Positions 18,348 through 27,349 of a stretch of 64,000 bases of DNA are shown here, piece by piece. The notes under the pieces are model-generated. The model was not told the DNA's origin. It worked only from the letters and a program-made list of their open reading frames with translations, and made no database searches. The translations under genes were made by a program, and so were the position numbers. The stretch comes from Porphyrobacter sp. ULC335 (GTDB lineage Bacteria > Pseudomonadota > Alphaproteobacteria > Sphingomonadales > Sphingomonadaceae), in the NCBI RefSeq assembly GCF_025917005.1, contig NZ_CP078091.1, positions 3,224,001 to 3,288,000 of the forward strand, given 5' to 3'. Every line of letters starts with the position of its first letter. Positions within the stretch are counted from its first letter, which is position 1.

Positions 18348-19552
18348 GCGTGACACGTCGCCATGCGCTCGAAGTGATCGGGGGCAGCCTTGCCGCGCTG
18401 CCGCTGGCGGGTTGCGGTGGAGGGTCAAGTACGCCCGCCCCGGCGCCGGTCAGCGCTCCTCCGCCCACCCCCGCCCCCACCGGGGTGCCGCTGCCGGGGC
18501 TCAACACGCTCGCCGCACGCGGAGGCCGCAAGTTCGGCAGCGCGATTGCCTCGACCCCCGGCAACGCCAACGCCGGATCGATCCAGAACCCGGACTACAC
18601 CGCGATCATCAAGGGCGAATGCGGGATCGTCGTCCCCGAAAACGAGATGAAGTGGCAGGCGGTGCGCCCCGCGCCCACCGTCTACAATTTCGACAGGATG
18701 GACGAGATCGTCCGCTGGGCGCAGGCCAACGCGATTGCGGTGCGCGGGCACACGCTGCTGTGGCACCGCCCGCAATGGTTCCCGAACTGGCTCAACAGCT
18801 ATGACTACGGCGCCAATCCGCGGCGCGAGGCCGAGCGGCTGCTGACCGAGCACATCCAGACCGTCACCCGCCGCTACAAGGGCATCATCACCAGTTATGA
18901 CGTGGTGAACGAGGCGATCGACCATGATCGCAATGCGCCCATCGAAACCAGCATGAGCCGCGCGATGGGCAGCCCCGAGGCGGTGCTGGATCTGGCCTTC
19001 CACACCGCGCGGGCCGAACTGCCGGGCGCGCAGCTCGTCTATAATGACTACATGAGCTGGGAGCCGCAGCACGCGCGCCACTGCGCCGATGTGCTGCGCC
19101 TGCTCGAAGGCTTCCGCAAGCGCGGCACACCGGTCGATGCGCTGGGCATCCAGTCGCATATCGAGATCTTCGCGATCGATCCCGCCACCGGCAACGGGCC
19201 CTATGCCGAACGGGAGTGGCGCCGCTTCCTCGATGAGGTCACCGGCATGGGCTACCGCCTGCTGGTCACCGAGTTCGATGTTAAGGACAAGGCCCTGCCC
19301 GGCAATATCGCGCAGCGCGACGAGAAGGTTGCCGATTTCGCGCGGCGGTATTTCGAAGTGATGTTCGATTACCGGCAGCACCTTGATGATGTGCTGGCCT
19401 GGGGCATGGTCGACAGGTTCAACTGGCTCCAGGGCTTTGACCCCTCAAAGCGGGCGGACGGGCTGGAAGTGCGCGGCACGCCTTACGATTCCACCTACCG
19501 CGCCAAGCCGCTGCGCACCGCGCTGGCCAATGTGACAAGCGCCGCCGGCTGA
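18344..19552 (+). CDS. GH10 endo-beta-1,4-xylanase, probable Tat-exported lipoprotein
   Basis: A 402-residue family 10 endoxylanase. The GTG start overlaps the GH3 stop (GTGA) and has GGAGG 7 bases upstream; the frame is open earlier but that part is out-of-frame GH3 coding. The N-terminus has a twin arginine (Arg5-Arg6), a hydrophobic stretch and a lipobox LAGC ending in Cys24, so it is probably exported folded and lipid-anchored. A Pro/Ala/Thr linker (about 30-50) leads to the barrel. The acid/base is Glu190 (YDVVNEAID) and the nucleophile Glu310 (LLVTEFDVKD); HTLLWHRPQWFP and WGMVDRFNWL are further GH10 marks. It should cut xylan at the outer membrane or in the periplasm. Followed by a strong terminator. 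Confidence 0.9.
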   Translation: MSVTRRHALEVIGGSLAALPLAGCGGGSSTPAPAPVSAPPPTPAPTGVPLPGLNTLAARGGRKFGSAIASTPGNANAGSIQNPDYTAIIKGECGIVVPENEMKWQAVRPAPTVYNFDRMDEIVRWAQANAIAVRGHTLLWHRPQWFPNWLNSYDYGANPRREAERLLTEHIQTVTRRYKGIITSYDVVNEAIDHDRNAPIETSMSRAMGSPEAVLDLAFHTARAELPGAQLVYNDYMSWEPQHARHCADVLRLLEGFRKRGTPVDALGIQSHIEIFAIDPATGNGPYAEREWRRFLDEVTGMGYRLLVTEFDVKDKALPGNIAQRDEKVADFARRYFEVMFDYRQHLDDVLAWGMVDRFNWLQGFDPSKRADGLEVRGTPYDSTYRAKPLRTALANVTSAAG

Positions 19553-19577
19553 TCCTCTCACCGGCAGTTTACCCTGC

Positions 19578-19605
19578 GGCCCGGGCACGTCCCGGGCCTT
19601 TTTTT
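19578..19605 (+). terminator. Intrinsic terminator of the GH3-GH10 operon
   Basis: GGCCCGGG (19578-19585) and CCCGGGCC (19591-19598) form a perfect 8-bp stem with a 5-base loop, followed by seven T's. It lies 25 bases after the xylanase stop. Confidence 0.9.
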
Positions 19606-19635
19606 GTGCGGCCGCGGCGCACGCGTCTCCGCATA

Positions 19636-19672
19636 GCAAAAGGGCCCCCCGGCTGATGCCGGAGAGCCCTTT
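19636..19672 (-). terminator. Intrinsic terminator of the TonB-receptor gene
   Basis: Read on the minus strand, an AAAGGGC-type arm pairs with a GCCCTTTT arm around a 4-base loop with small mismatches, and the stem ends in a T run. It lies 26 bases past the receptor stop codon. Confidence 0.75.
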
Positions 19673-19698
19673 CCTGCGGGGACTTTTCGCCGGGGAGC

Positions 19699-22600
19699 CT
19701 AGAAGTTGCCCCGCAGGATGAAGGAGAAGCGCCGGTCGTTCATGAAGAACGAACGCGGGGCCAGCACGCCGGGATCGCCGGTATAGGCCTGTGTCGTCCG
19801 CGTCACTTCGTCGAGCAGGTTCACCCCTTGCACGCCGACCCGGATATTCTTCGTTACGTTGAAGAAGATCGATGCGTCGAGCTGCCCGGTCGACTCGTTG
19901 AAGATCGAGTAGAACGGGAAGATCACATCCGCCGGGGTCAGCAGGAAGCGCGATCGCCAGTTATAGGCGGCCCGCAGGCTGATCGGCCCCTTCTCGTAGA
20001 AGATCGTCGCGTTCACATTGTGCTTCGATAGCTGTTCGAGCGGCAGGTTGCCCGGCGGGACAGTGGACTGGTCCACCGGCTCGCCCGTGTTGAGGAAGGT
20101 GTTCGGCAGGCCTTCGCTTTCGATGAAGGTGTAGTTGGCGGCCACCCCCAACCCGTCGAGCGGCTTGGGCAGGAAGTCGTAGGTCTGCTGATAGGCGAGT
20201 TCGAAGCCCTTGATCTTGCCGTTCTCTTCGAAGTTGGCCGGACCGCGCACCAGCACGTCGCGGGTAATACCGTTGCTGGTGATCTGCCGGGTGAAGATAT
20301 CCTGGAAGAAGAAGTCCTTGATGTCCTTGTAGAAGGCATTGAAGGTCAGCGATCCGACCGGCGCGAAGTACCATTCGATGCTGGCATCGAACTGCCATGC
20401 CGTAGCCGGGCGCAGGAAGGGATTGCCGGCGGTCGCGGTCAATTCGCTGCCTTCCAGACCGATCGTCAGGAAGTTGCGGATATTGGCATTGTCGGGCCGG
20501 GTCATGACCTTCGACGCGGCCAGCCGGACAATCACATCCTCGGAAACCCCGAGTTTGAGATTCATGCTGGGCAGCCAGAAATCATAGTTCACATCGGCAA
20601 TGTCGCGCGCCCCGCCACTATCCAGCGTCCCGTTTCCGGCAAAGGTCTGGAGCTGGGCATAGCCCTGCGGCCCGAGGTTGCAGACCCCGCCCGGGGTCGT
20701 CGGCAAGGTGCCCGGAGGGGCACCGATCGGGACACCGGCCGCGCAGCGCACGCTGAACGGCTCAAGGATATTCAGCGCCTGCTGGCTCGGAACGCCGACG
20801 GTGCCTTCGGAACGCACTCTGGTGTTGACGTAGCGCACGCCGATGTTGCCCGACAGGCGCATCGACCCGAACACATTATCGGCGCCGAATTCCAGTTGCA
20901 GGTAAGCGGCCGAATCCTGCTGTGCGAGCGGCTGGATATCCTCACGGAGGAACGGCGTACCGGCAATCGCACCCTGCCGGCCGGACAGCGGCACCCACGA
21001 CGGCGTGCTGCCAAGCGAGCGGGAAATGGCCTGCACCGACTGGAAGTCCGCAATCGCGCCTTCGTAATCGCCGATCAGATCGCCCGCGTAGTAGAACCCG
21101 CCCGGAGGCCCGGCGACAGCGCCGCGGAAGAAGTTCGGGAATTCATACCGCTCGGACAGTTCGGCAGGGGTGTCGGCGAAATTGGTCGGACGCGAACCGG
21201 ACCACACCTCGCTCAGCATGCCCCAGTTGTAGGTGGTGTAACGCACCGTCTGTTCGCGATCCTGATAGCGCGCGCCCCACTTGGCCCGGCGCAGGAAGGA
21301 ATCGTCATCGAATTCATAGGCGAGATCGGCCTGGAAGGCATATTGCGTGCCTTCGCTGTCCTCGATGTGATCCATCGCGGCGCGCCAGAACTGGAAGCGC
21401 GGATCGCTGAAATACTGCTCATCGGTGGCCCCGGCCAAGGCTGCGCCCGGCGTCGACCAGTTATAGCCCAGGAACTGCGGCTTGCGCGGAATGATCACCG
21501 GCAAATCGCCAGAAATGTCGAGCTCCTGATCGGCAAATGACGAGCCGAACACGCTGAAATCGAGGTTTTCCTTGCGCGAGGTCGCGTATTGCGCGTCGAG
21601 CTCGATCGTCAGACGATCGGTCAGCTCGGTGCGCATGTTGATCGAGTAGTCCTCGTTGGTGACCTCGTCATTGACCTGACGGCGCGCCAGCGATTGCTGC
21701 AAGCCGCCAATCGGCACGAACGGCGAAGCACCCGGATCGCCGCGCCAGCCATTGTTGGTGTTGACGATATAGCCCGACTGGAACAGCCCGGTGTCGTCAT
21801 AGATGAAATCGGTGAACCCGCCGACCGGGCACTGCGCGCGCGACGTGGGGTCGCCCAGCACGTTGCCCGGATTGATCCGGTTCGGGCCATCGGCATTCTG
21901 CAGGCAGCCGACCGGATAGGTGGTGTACTCCGCCTGATCGGGCGCGGTTTCGAAGGTGTATTCGCCCCACTTGTTGGTCGAGGCAGAGCGGATGAATTCC
22001 GCAGTGATCAGGGTCTTTTCGTCGATCGATTCGAACTGCGCGGACACGGCAAGGCCGTTACGCTCGCGGTCGAATTCCTGCGTGCGGAACTGCCCGCCGA
22101 CCGGCGCGACGCGCGAGGCGGCGTAATCGGCAAAGCCATCAGCCCCGGCAGCCCCGAAATTGCCGCACTGCGCACCGCCGCCCGGCAGGGTGAAATTGTC
22201 GGTCGTTCCCGGCAAGGGATTGCGGCACACCCGCACACCATCGGCATTGGCCGCGGCCACCAGCTGGCCATCGCGGGTCTGATAGTTGGCAACCTGCAAG
22301 CCATCGGCGCGGCTCTTGATCCGCGAATAGGAACCGCTGACCAGCAAGCCGAAGCGGCCCTTGTCGGTATCCCAGGTGTTGCTGATCAGGCCCGACAGCG
22401 TGGGCGTCCATTCCTTGCGGAAATCGCCGTAATTGGCCTCGGCGCTGAACGCGATCTTGAAGCCGTTATTGTCGAACGGCTTGCGGGTGTTGAGATTGAC
22501 CGTGCCGGCAAGGCCGCCTTCGATCATTTCGGCGGTCGCGTTCTTGCTGATGATGACCGAGCCGAGCAGTTCTGCGGGGACATCGGCGAAGTTCAGTGCT

Positions 22601-23073
22601 TGCCCGCCCACCCCGGCGGAGAAGGCCGAACGCCCGTTGAATTCCGAACGCACGAAGTTGAGCCCGCGCACCACCACGCCCGAACCTTCGACCGAGAAGT
22701 GATCGGGATCGTTCGAACCGGCAAAGCGGTTGATGGCAACGCCGGGCACGCGCTGAAGCGCTTCGGTCACCGAACGGTCGGGAAGCGCGCCGATATCCTG
22801 CGCGGTGATCGCGTCGACCACGGTGTCGGCGTCACGCTTCAGGCTCTGCGCGTTGGCGAGCGATTGGCGCAGACCGCTGACGATGATTTCGTTGGTGGGT
22901 TCTTCGACCGGAGTGGTGACTTCCGGTTCTTCCTGCGCATCTTGCGCGATGACCGCGCTGGCGCTGATCGCGCTTCCGACAACCAGTGCCGAAGCCCCGG
23001 CGCGCAAGACGCTTTTAAGCCAAGGCTTCTGGCGCCCCGCCCGAACGCCATGGTGCTGCATCGAAGTGCGCAT
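19699..23073 (-). CDS. TonB-dependent outer-membrane receptor for xylan/xylo-oligosaccharides
   Basis: A 1124-residue TonB-dependent transporter of the large glycan-type class. A long signal peptide (about 1-40) is followed by a TonB box (NEIIVSG), a plug domain (ALQRVPGVAINRF...VVVRGLNFV...LNTRKPFDN) and a beta-barrel ending in the aromatic-terminated strand FSFILRGNF. It should import xylo-oligosaccharides into the periplasm, where GH3, GH43 and GH10 act; the substrate is inferred from the locus. The start is the ATG at 23073, which has GGGAGGG 5 bases upstream; an earlier in-frame ATG at 23088 falls inside operator D and is unlikely. No SusD-like partner is present, as usual in Proteobacteria. 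Divergent from a halogenase operon. Confidence 0.9.
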   Translation of the reverse strand: MRTSMQHHGVRAGRQKPWLKSVLRAGASALVVGSAISASAVIAQDAQEEPEVTTPVEEPTNEIIVSGLRQSLANAQSLKRDADTVVDAITAQDIGALPDRSVTEALQRVPGVAINRFAGSNDPDHFSVEGSGVVVRGLNFVRSEFNGRSAFSAGVGGQALNFADVPAELLGSVIISKNATAEMIEGGLAGTVNLNTRKPFDNNGFKIAFSAEANYGDFRKEWTPTLSGLISNTWDTDKGRFGLLVSGSYSRIKSRADGLQVANYQTRDGQLVAAANADGVRVCRNPLPGTTDNFTLPGGGAQCGNFGAAGADGFADYAASRVAPVGGQFRTQEFDRERNGLAVSAQFESIDEKTLITAEFIRSASTNKWGEYTFETAPDQAEYTTYPVGCLQNADGPNRINPGNVLGDPTSRAQCPVGGFTDFIYDDTGLFQSGYIVNTNNGWRGDPGASPFVPIGGLQQSLARRQVNDEVTNEDYSINMRTELTDRLTIELDAQYATSRKENLDFSVFGSSFADQELDISGDLPVIIPRKPQFLGYNWSTPGAALAGATDEQYFSDPRFQFWRAAMDHIEDSEGTQYAFQADLAYEFDDDSFLRRAKWGARYQDREQTVRYTTYNWGMLSEVWSGSRPTNFADTPAELSERYEFPNFFRGAVAGPPGGFYYAGDLIGDYEGAIADFQSVQAISRSLGSTPSWVPLSGRQGAIAGTPFLREDIQPLAQQDSAAYLQLEFGADNVFGSMRLSGNIGVRYVNTRVRSEGTVGVPSQQALNILEPFSVRCAAGVPIGAPPGTLPTTPGGVCNLGPQGYAQLQTFAGNGTLDSGGARDIADVNYDFWLPSMNLKLGVSEDVIVRLAASKVMTRPDNANIRNFLTIGLEGSELTATAGNPFLRPATAWQFDASIEWYFAPVGSLTFNAFYKDIKDFFFQDIFTRQITSNGITRDVLVRGPANFEENGKIKGFELAYQQTYDFLPKPLDGLGVAANYTFIESEGLPNTFLNTGEPVDQSTVPPGNLPLEQLSKHNVNATIFYEKGPISLRAAYNWRSRFLLTPADVIFPFYSIFNESTGQLDASIFFNVTKNIRVGVQGVNLLDEVTRTTQAYTGDPGVLAPRSFFMNDRRFSFILRGNF

Positions 23074-23087
23074 AAGATCCCTCCCCA

Positions 23088-23101
23088 TGTTAGCGCTATC
23101 A
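23088..23101. promoter_or_regulatory. XylR-type operator D at the TonB-receptor gene
   Basis: TGTTAGCGCTATCA (plus strand) has the TAGCGCTA core and lies 14 bases before the receptor start, overlapping its 5' leader. The divergent halogenase operon starts 140 bases away on the other side, so it could be affected too. Confidence 0.75.
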
Positions 23102-23241
23102 TTTATTGCCAGATAGCTTGCTCTCTTGTGGGATCATGGCTTATCGACGGGCAACGTGCTTGACAATAGGTCTTCGCATTTTTGCAGGGATACTGTGGCA
23201 ATTTGCCAACATCCCCCCTGCAATGATAGGATTGGAGCAGG

Positions 23242-24804
23242 ATGTCTGGGATCAATGGTATCGGTAACGCGGGCCGCCTTGCGCGGGTCGTCATTGTCGG
23301 CGGGGGCACCGCCGGATGGATGGCGGCCGCCGCGCTGTCGCGCTTCTTCAACGATGGGCGGCGCACGGTCACATTGATCGAATCCGACGCCATCGGCACG
23401 GTCGGCGTGGGCGAGGCGACCATCCCGCCAATCCGCAACTTCAATGCAATGCTCGACATTCCCGAGGCTGAATTCCTGCGCGAGACGCGCGGCACCTGCA
23501 AACTGGGTATCGAGTTCGTCAACTGGGGCCGGCAGGGTGATCGCTATTTCCACCCCTTCGGCGAATTCGGGCAGGACCTCCACGGCATCGCCTTCCACCA
23601 GCTGTGGCTGCGCGAACAGGCCCGCAGCGGCACCGCAGCAGGCGGAATCGGCGATTATTCGATGAGCACGGCGGCGGCACGCGCTGGCCGATTCGCGCGC
23701 CCCGCGGCAGGCGCGCAATCTGTGGTACGCGAGATCGCCTATGCCTACCACTTCGATGCCGGGCTCTACGCCGCCTACCTGCGCCGCCTAGCCGAACGCC
23801 AGGGCGTCACCCGGATCGAAGGGCAGATCACCAATGTCACCCGCGACGGCGAGAATGGCGATGTCGCCAGCGTGACGCTCGACAATGGCACCACCGTTGC
23901 GGGCGATCTGTTCATCGATTGCTCGGGCTTCCGCGGGTTGCTGATCGAGGAAGCGCTGGAAACCGGCTACGAGGACTGGAGCCGCTGGCTGCCGATGAAC
24001 CGCGCGCTGGCCGTACCGTCCCGCTCGCCCGGCCCGCCCGATCCCTTCACCCGCGCCACCGCGCACAGCGCCGGGTGGCAGTGGCGCATCCCGCTGCAGC
24101 ACCGCACCGGCAACGGGCATGTCTATTCAAGTGGCTTCATGGAAGAAGAGGCGGCGCGCGACATTCTGCTCGCCCATCTCGAAAGCGAACCGCTGGCCGA
24201 ACCGCGCGGGCTGAAGTTCCTCACCGGAATGCGGCGCAAGGCATGGAACCACAATGTCGTGGCGCTCGGGCTGTCGTCGGGCTTTATCGAGCCGCTCGAG
24301 TCGACTTCGATCCACCTTATCCAGAACGGCATCGCGCGGCTTTTCGCGCTGTTCCCCGACCTGCCGATCCGTCCGGTGGAGCGCGACGAATACAACCGCG
24401 GGATGCGCGAATTGTTCGAGGATGTGCGTGATTTCATCATCCTCCACTACAAGGCCACGCAGCGCGAGGATTCGGAATTCTGGCGCTATGTGAAGCACAT
24501 GGACGTGCCCGACAGCCTCTCGCGCAAGATGGCGCTGTGGCAGCACCGCGGGCGGGTGTTCCGCGAAAATGCCGAACTGTTTTCCGCGCCCAGCTGGATC
24601 GCGGTGATGCTGGGGCAGAATATCTGGCCCGAAACCCATGACCCGATTGCCGACACGCTCGACGAAGGCAAGGTCGCCGCAGCCATGGCGCAGATGCGCG
24701 CCGCCTATGCCGATGTTGCGGGCAGGCTTCCCGTGCACGAGGATTTCCTGCGGCAATCAGGCAGCTGGCACGACGCCCCGCTCGTCCGGGCAGCAAACGC
24801 ATGA
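23242..24804 (+). CDS. Flavin-dependent (tryptophan) halogenase family protein 1
   Basis: A 520-residue member of the flavin-dependent tryptophan-halogenase family. The FAD loop GGGTAGWM, the catalytic Lys87 (in TCKLGIEFVNW), the WxWxIP halogenase signature (WQWRIP, 279-284) and EPLEST with Glu353-Ser354, the positions equivalent to the catalytic Glu and halide-binding Ser of PrnA, are all visible. It should use FADH2, O2 and halide to make a lysine-bound hypohalous species. The natural substrate is unknown; family members found beside TonB receptors have been shown to brominate free indoles in vitro. A ribosome site GGAGCAGG precedes the ATG. It overlaps the next gene by 4 bases (ATGA). Confidence 0.85.
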   Translation: MSGINGIGNAGRLARVVIVGGGTAGWMAAAALSRFFNDGRRTVTLIESDAIGTVGVGEATIPPIRNFNAMLDIPEAEFLRETRGTCKLGIEFVNWGRQGDRYFHPFGEFGQDLHGIAFHQLWLREQARSGTAAGGIGDYSMSTAAARAGRFARPAAGAQSVVREIAYAYHFDAGLYAAYLRRLAERQGVTRIEGQITNVTRDGENGDVASVTLDNGTTVAGDLFIDCSGFRGLLIEEALETGYEDWSRWLPMNRALAVPSRSPGPPDPFTRATAHSAGWQWRIPLQHRTGNGHVYSSGFMEEEAARDILLAHLESEPLAEPRGLKFLTGMRRKAWNHNVVALGLSSGFIEPLESTSIHLIQNGIARLFALFPDLPIRPVERDEYNRGMRELFEDVRDFIILHYKATQREDSEFWRYVKHMDVPDSLSRKMALWQHRGRVFRENAELFSAPSWIAVMLGQNIWPETHDPIADTLDEGKVAAAMAQMRAAYADVAGRLPVHEDFLRQSGSWHDAPLVRAANA

Positions 24805-26336
24805 GCGCGCCGCCCGTCACCAAGATCGTCGTCGTCGGCGGTGGCACGGCCGGATGGATGACCGCAGCCGCGATGGTGCGCGTGCTCGGCCAGATGCCGG
24901 GCCTGTCGGTCACGCTGGTCGAAAGCGAGGCGATCGGCACGGTCGGCGTGGGCGAGGCGACGATCCCGCAGATCATCGGCTTCAACCGCCTGCTCGGCAT
25001 CGACGAGATGGAGTTCATGCGCGAGACCCGCGCCACCTACAAACTCGGCATCGAATTCGTCGACTGGCTGCGGCCGGGCCATTCCTATGTCCACCCCTTC
25101 GGCAGCTTCGGGATCGACATGCTGGGGATCGATTTCCAGCACTTCTGGCTGCGCGGGCAGAGCCTGGGCGATACTTCGCGGATCGATGATTATTCGATTG
25201 CGGCCGCGGCGGGCAAGGCTGGCCGGTTCGGCTGGCCCCGCACAGACAATCCGCGCTCGCCCATGGCGAAGCTGTCCTACGCCTTCCAGTTCGACGCGGG
25301 CCGCTATGCCCGCTTTCTGCGGCGCTATTCCGAGGCGCAGGGCGCCGTGCGGGTCGAAGGGCGCATCACCAATGTCAAGCAGGACCCGGAAAGCGGCTTC
25401 GTCACTTCGCTGGTTCTCGAAGACGGGCGCGAGGTGGCGGGCGAGCTGTTCATCGATTGCTCGGGCTTCCGCTCGCTGCTGCTGGGGCAGACGCTGGATG
25501 TGCCCTTCACGGATTGGAGCAAGTGGCTGCCTTGCGATTCCGCCGTGGCTATCCCCTGCGAGCTGGGCGGCGCGAACGAGCCGCTGACCCGCTCCACCGC
25601 GCGCCCTGCCGGGTGGCAGTGGCGCATCCCGCTCCAGCACCGCATCGGTAACGGGCATGTGTTCTCGTCGAGCCATATGGATCGCAGCGCGGCAACCGAT
25701 CTGCTGCTCGCCAACCTCGATGGCAAACCGCTCGCCGATCCCAACCAGCTTTCGTTCAAGGCGGGGCACCGGGTGCGGGCGTGGGACAGGAATGTGGTGG
25801 CGCTGGGCCTTGCAGGAGGCTTCCTGGAACCGCTCGAATCCACCTCGATCCATCTGGTGCAATCGGGCATCGCGCGGCTGATGGCGCTGTTCCCGGACAC
25901 GGGTTTCGGTCAGGTCGAAATTGACCGCTTCAACCTCGAAACCACCCGCGAATACCGCAATATCCGCGATTTTCTGGTGCTGCATTACCGCGCGAGCGAG
26001 CGCGACGATTCGGAGTTCTGGCGTTATTGCCGCAACCTCCCGCCGCCCGACAGCCTTCGGGAAAAGCTGGACCTGTTCACCAGTTCGGGTCGCATCATCC
26101 GCGAGAACAACGAGCTGTTCACCGAGGATAGCTGGCTGTCTGTCATGCTGTCGCAGGGCGTAACCCCGCAGAGCTACCACCCGGCGGCGTGGATGCTGGA
26201 TGCGGAAGAAACCCGCACCCGCCTCGCGCATATCCGCGCGGTGATCGCCCAGACGGTCGAGCAATTGCCGACGCAAGGCGAATTCCTGCAAGCCAACGGC
26301 GGAGCCATCGCGCACGAGGATTACCTCACCTCATGA
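24801..26336 (+). CDS. Flavin-dependent (tryptophan) halogenase family protein 2
   Basis: A 511-residue paralogue of the preceding gene with all family marks: GGGTAGWM near residue 13, Lys81 in YKLGIEFVDW, WQWRIP at 272-277 and EPLEST with Glu346 and Ser347. The C-terminal helical region (FWRYCRNLPPPDSLREKL...ENNELFTEDSWLSVMLSQG) matches the substrate-covering part of the family. Its residues near the signature differ from paralogue 1, so substrates may differ. It overlaps its neighbours by 4 bases on both sides (ATGA), indicating one coupled three-gene operon with the cupin-like gene. A flavin reductase is not encoded nearby and would have to come from elsewhere. Confidence 0.85.
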   Translation: MSAPPVTKIVVVGGGTAGWMTAAAMVRVLGQMPGLSVTLVESEAIGTVGVGEATIPQIIGFNRLLGIDEMEFMRETRATYKLGIEFVDWLRPGHSYVHPFGSFGIDMLGIDFQHFWLRGQSLGDTSRIDDYSIAAAAGKAGRFGWPRTDNPRSPMAKLSYAFQFDAGRYARFLRRYSEAQGAVRVEGRITNVKQDPESGFVTSLVLEDGREVAGELFIDCSGFRSLLLGQTLDVPFTDWSKWLPCDSAVAIPCELGGANEPLTRSTARPAGWQWRIPLQHRIGNGHVFSSSHMDRSAATDLLLANLDGKPLADPNQLSFKAGHRVRAWDRNVVALGLAGGFLEPLESTSIHLVQSGIARLMALFPDTGFGQVEIDRFNLETTREYRNIRDFLVLHYRASERDDSEFWRYCRNLPPPDSLREKLDLFTSSGRIIRENNELFTEDSWLSVMLSQGVTPQSYHPAAWMLDAEETRTRLAHIRAVIAQTVEQLPTQGEFLQANGGAIAHEDYLTS

Positions 26337-27349
26337 GCGCGCTGCCAGCACCCCGCCCGATGGCGGACGTCACGGGGCCGATCGATGCCGAGCGCTTCGC
26401 CGCAATCCGCGCTGCCGGGCGGCCTGTGGTGCTGCGCGGGATCGTGGCAGATTGGCCTGCGGTCGCCGCCGCCGAGGCGGGAGACGCCGCGATCGTCGCC
26501 TATCTTTGCCGCGAGGGCACATCCCGCCCCGTGGGCGCGATTGCCGCCGCGCCATCGGAAGGCGGGCGGTTCTTCTACACGCCCGATCTCACCCGGCTCA
26601 ACTTCGTGCGCGGGAACGGACGGCTGGAAGAGTTTCTCGGCGACCTGCTGGGCGCCGCGACCATGCCCGATCCGCCCGCAATGGCGGTGCAATCGGAGGA
26701 AATTGCCACCCTCCTCCCCGCGTTCGCGCGCGAAAACCAGCTGGCGCTGTTGCCCGATGTCACGGCGCGCATCTGGATCGGCAACCGCATCCGCGTCGGC
26801 ACGCATTACGATGCCAAGGAGAATGTCGCCTGCTGCGTCGCCGGGCAGCGCCGCTTTACGCTCTATCCGCCGGACCAGATCGCCGGCCTTTATCCCGGCC
26901 CGTTCGAACTGACCCCGGCGGGCGTTCCGGTCAGCATGGTCGATCCGGCCGCGCCCGATCTTGAACGTTACCCGCTGTTCGACGAGGCCGCGCGCCATGC
27001 CGAGATCGGGACGCTCGAACCGGGGGACGCGATCTACATTCCCTATGGCTGGTGGCACGGCGTGGATTCGCTCGCGCCGGTGAGCATCCTGGTCAATTAC
27101 TGGTGGAACCCGGGCCAGCCGGAAGGGGTCGCCAGCCCTTACGAAGCCCTGATCCACGCCATGCTCGCCTACCGGCACCTTCCCGATGACCAGCGCGCGG
27201 TGTGGCGGCATATCCTCGATTACTATGCCTTCGGCACCGGGGTCGATGCTTCGGCGCACCTTCCGGATCACGCCAAGGGCGTGCTTGGCCCGCCCTCACC
27301 GTCGCTGTTTGCGCAGATGAAGGCGATTATCCGGCGGGCGCTCGGTTAG
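26333..27349 (+). CDS. Cupin_8/JmjC-like protein (possible Fe(II) oxygenase)
   Basis: A 338-residue protein with a JmjC/cupin-8 fold. The core shows a HxD motif in THYDAKENVACCVAGQRRFTLYPP and the distal His in GDAIYIPYGWWHGV, which together can make the Fe(II) facial triad of FIH-like 2-oxoglutarate oxygenases. The N-terminal part (GPIDAERFAAIRAAGRPVVLRGIVADWP) is the usual docking segment of the family. The substrate is unknown; cupin_8 proteins are recurrent companions of halogenase genes beside TonB receptors, but no reaction is established that I can name. The ATG overlaps the halogenase stop. Its 3' end overlaps the convergent gene by 23 bases. Confidence 0.78.
   Translation: MSALPAPRPMADVTGPIDAERFAAIRAAGRPVVLRGIVADWPAVAAAEAGDAAIVAYLCREGTSRPVGAIAAAPSEGGRFFYTPDLTRLNFVRGNGRLEEFLGDLLGAATMPDPPAMAVQSEEIATLLPAFARENQLALLPDVTARIWIGNRIRVGTHYDAKENVACCVAGQRRFTLYPPDQIAGLYPGPFELTPAGVPVSMVDPAAPDLERYPLFDEAARHAEIGTLEPGDAIYIPYGWWHGVDSLAPVSILVNYWWNPGQPEGVASPYEALIHAMLAYRHLPDDQRAVWRHILDYYAFGTGVDASAHLPDHAKGVLGPPSPSLFAQMKAIIRRALG

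Noticed and set aside
23074-23088. Earlier ATG for the xylan TonB receptor
   Set aside because: It lies inside operator D and lacks a ribosome site, while the ATG at 23073 has a good one.
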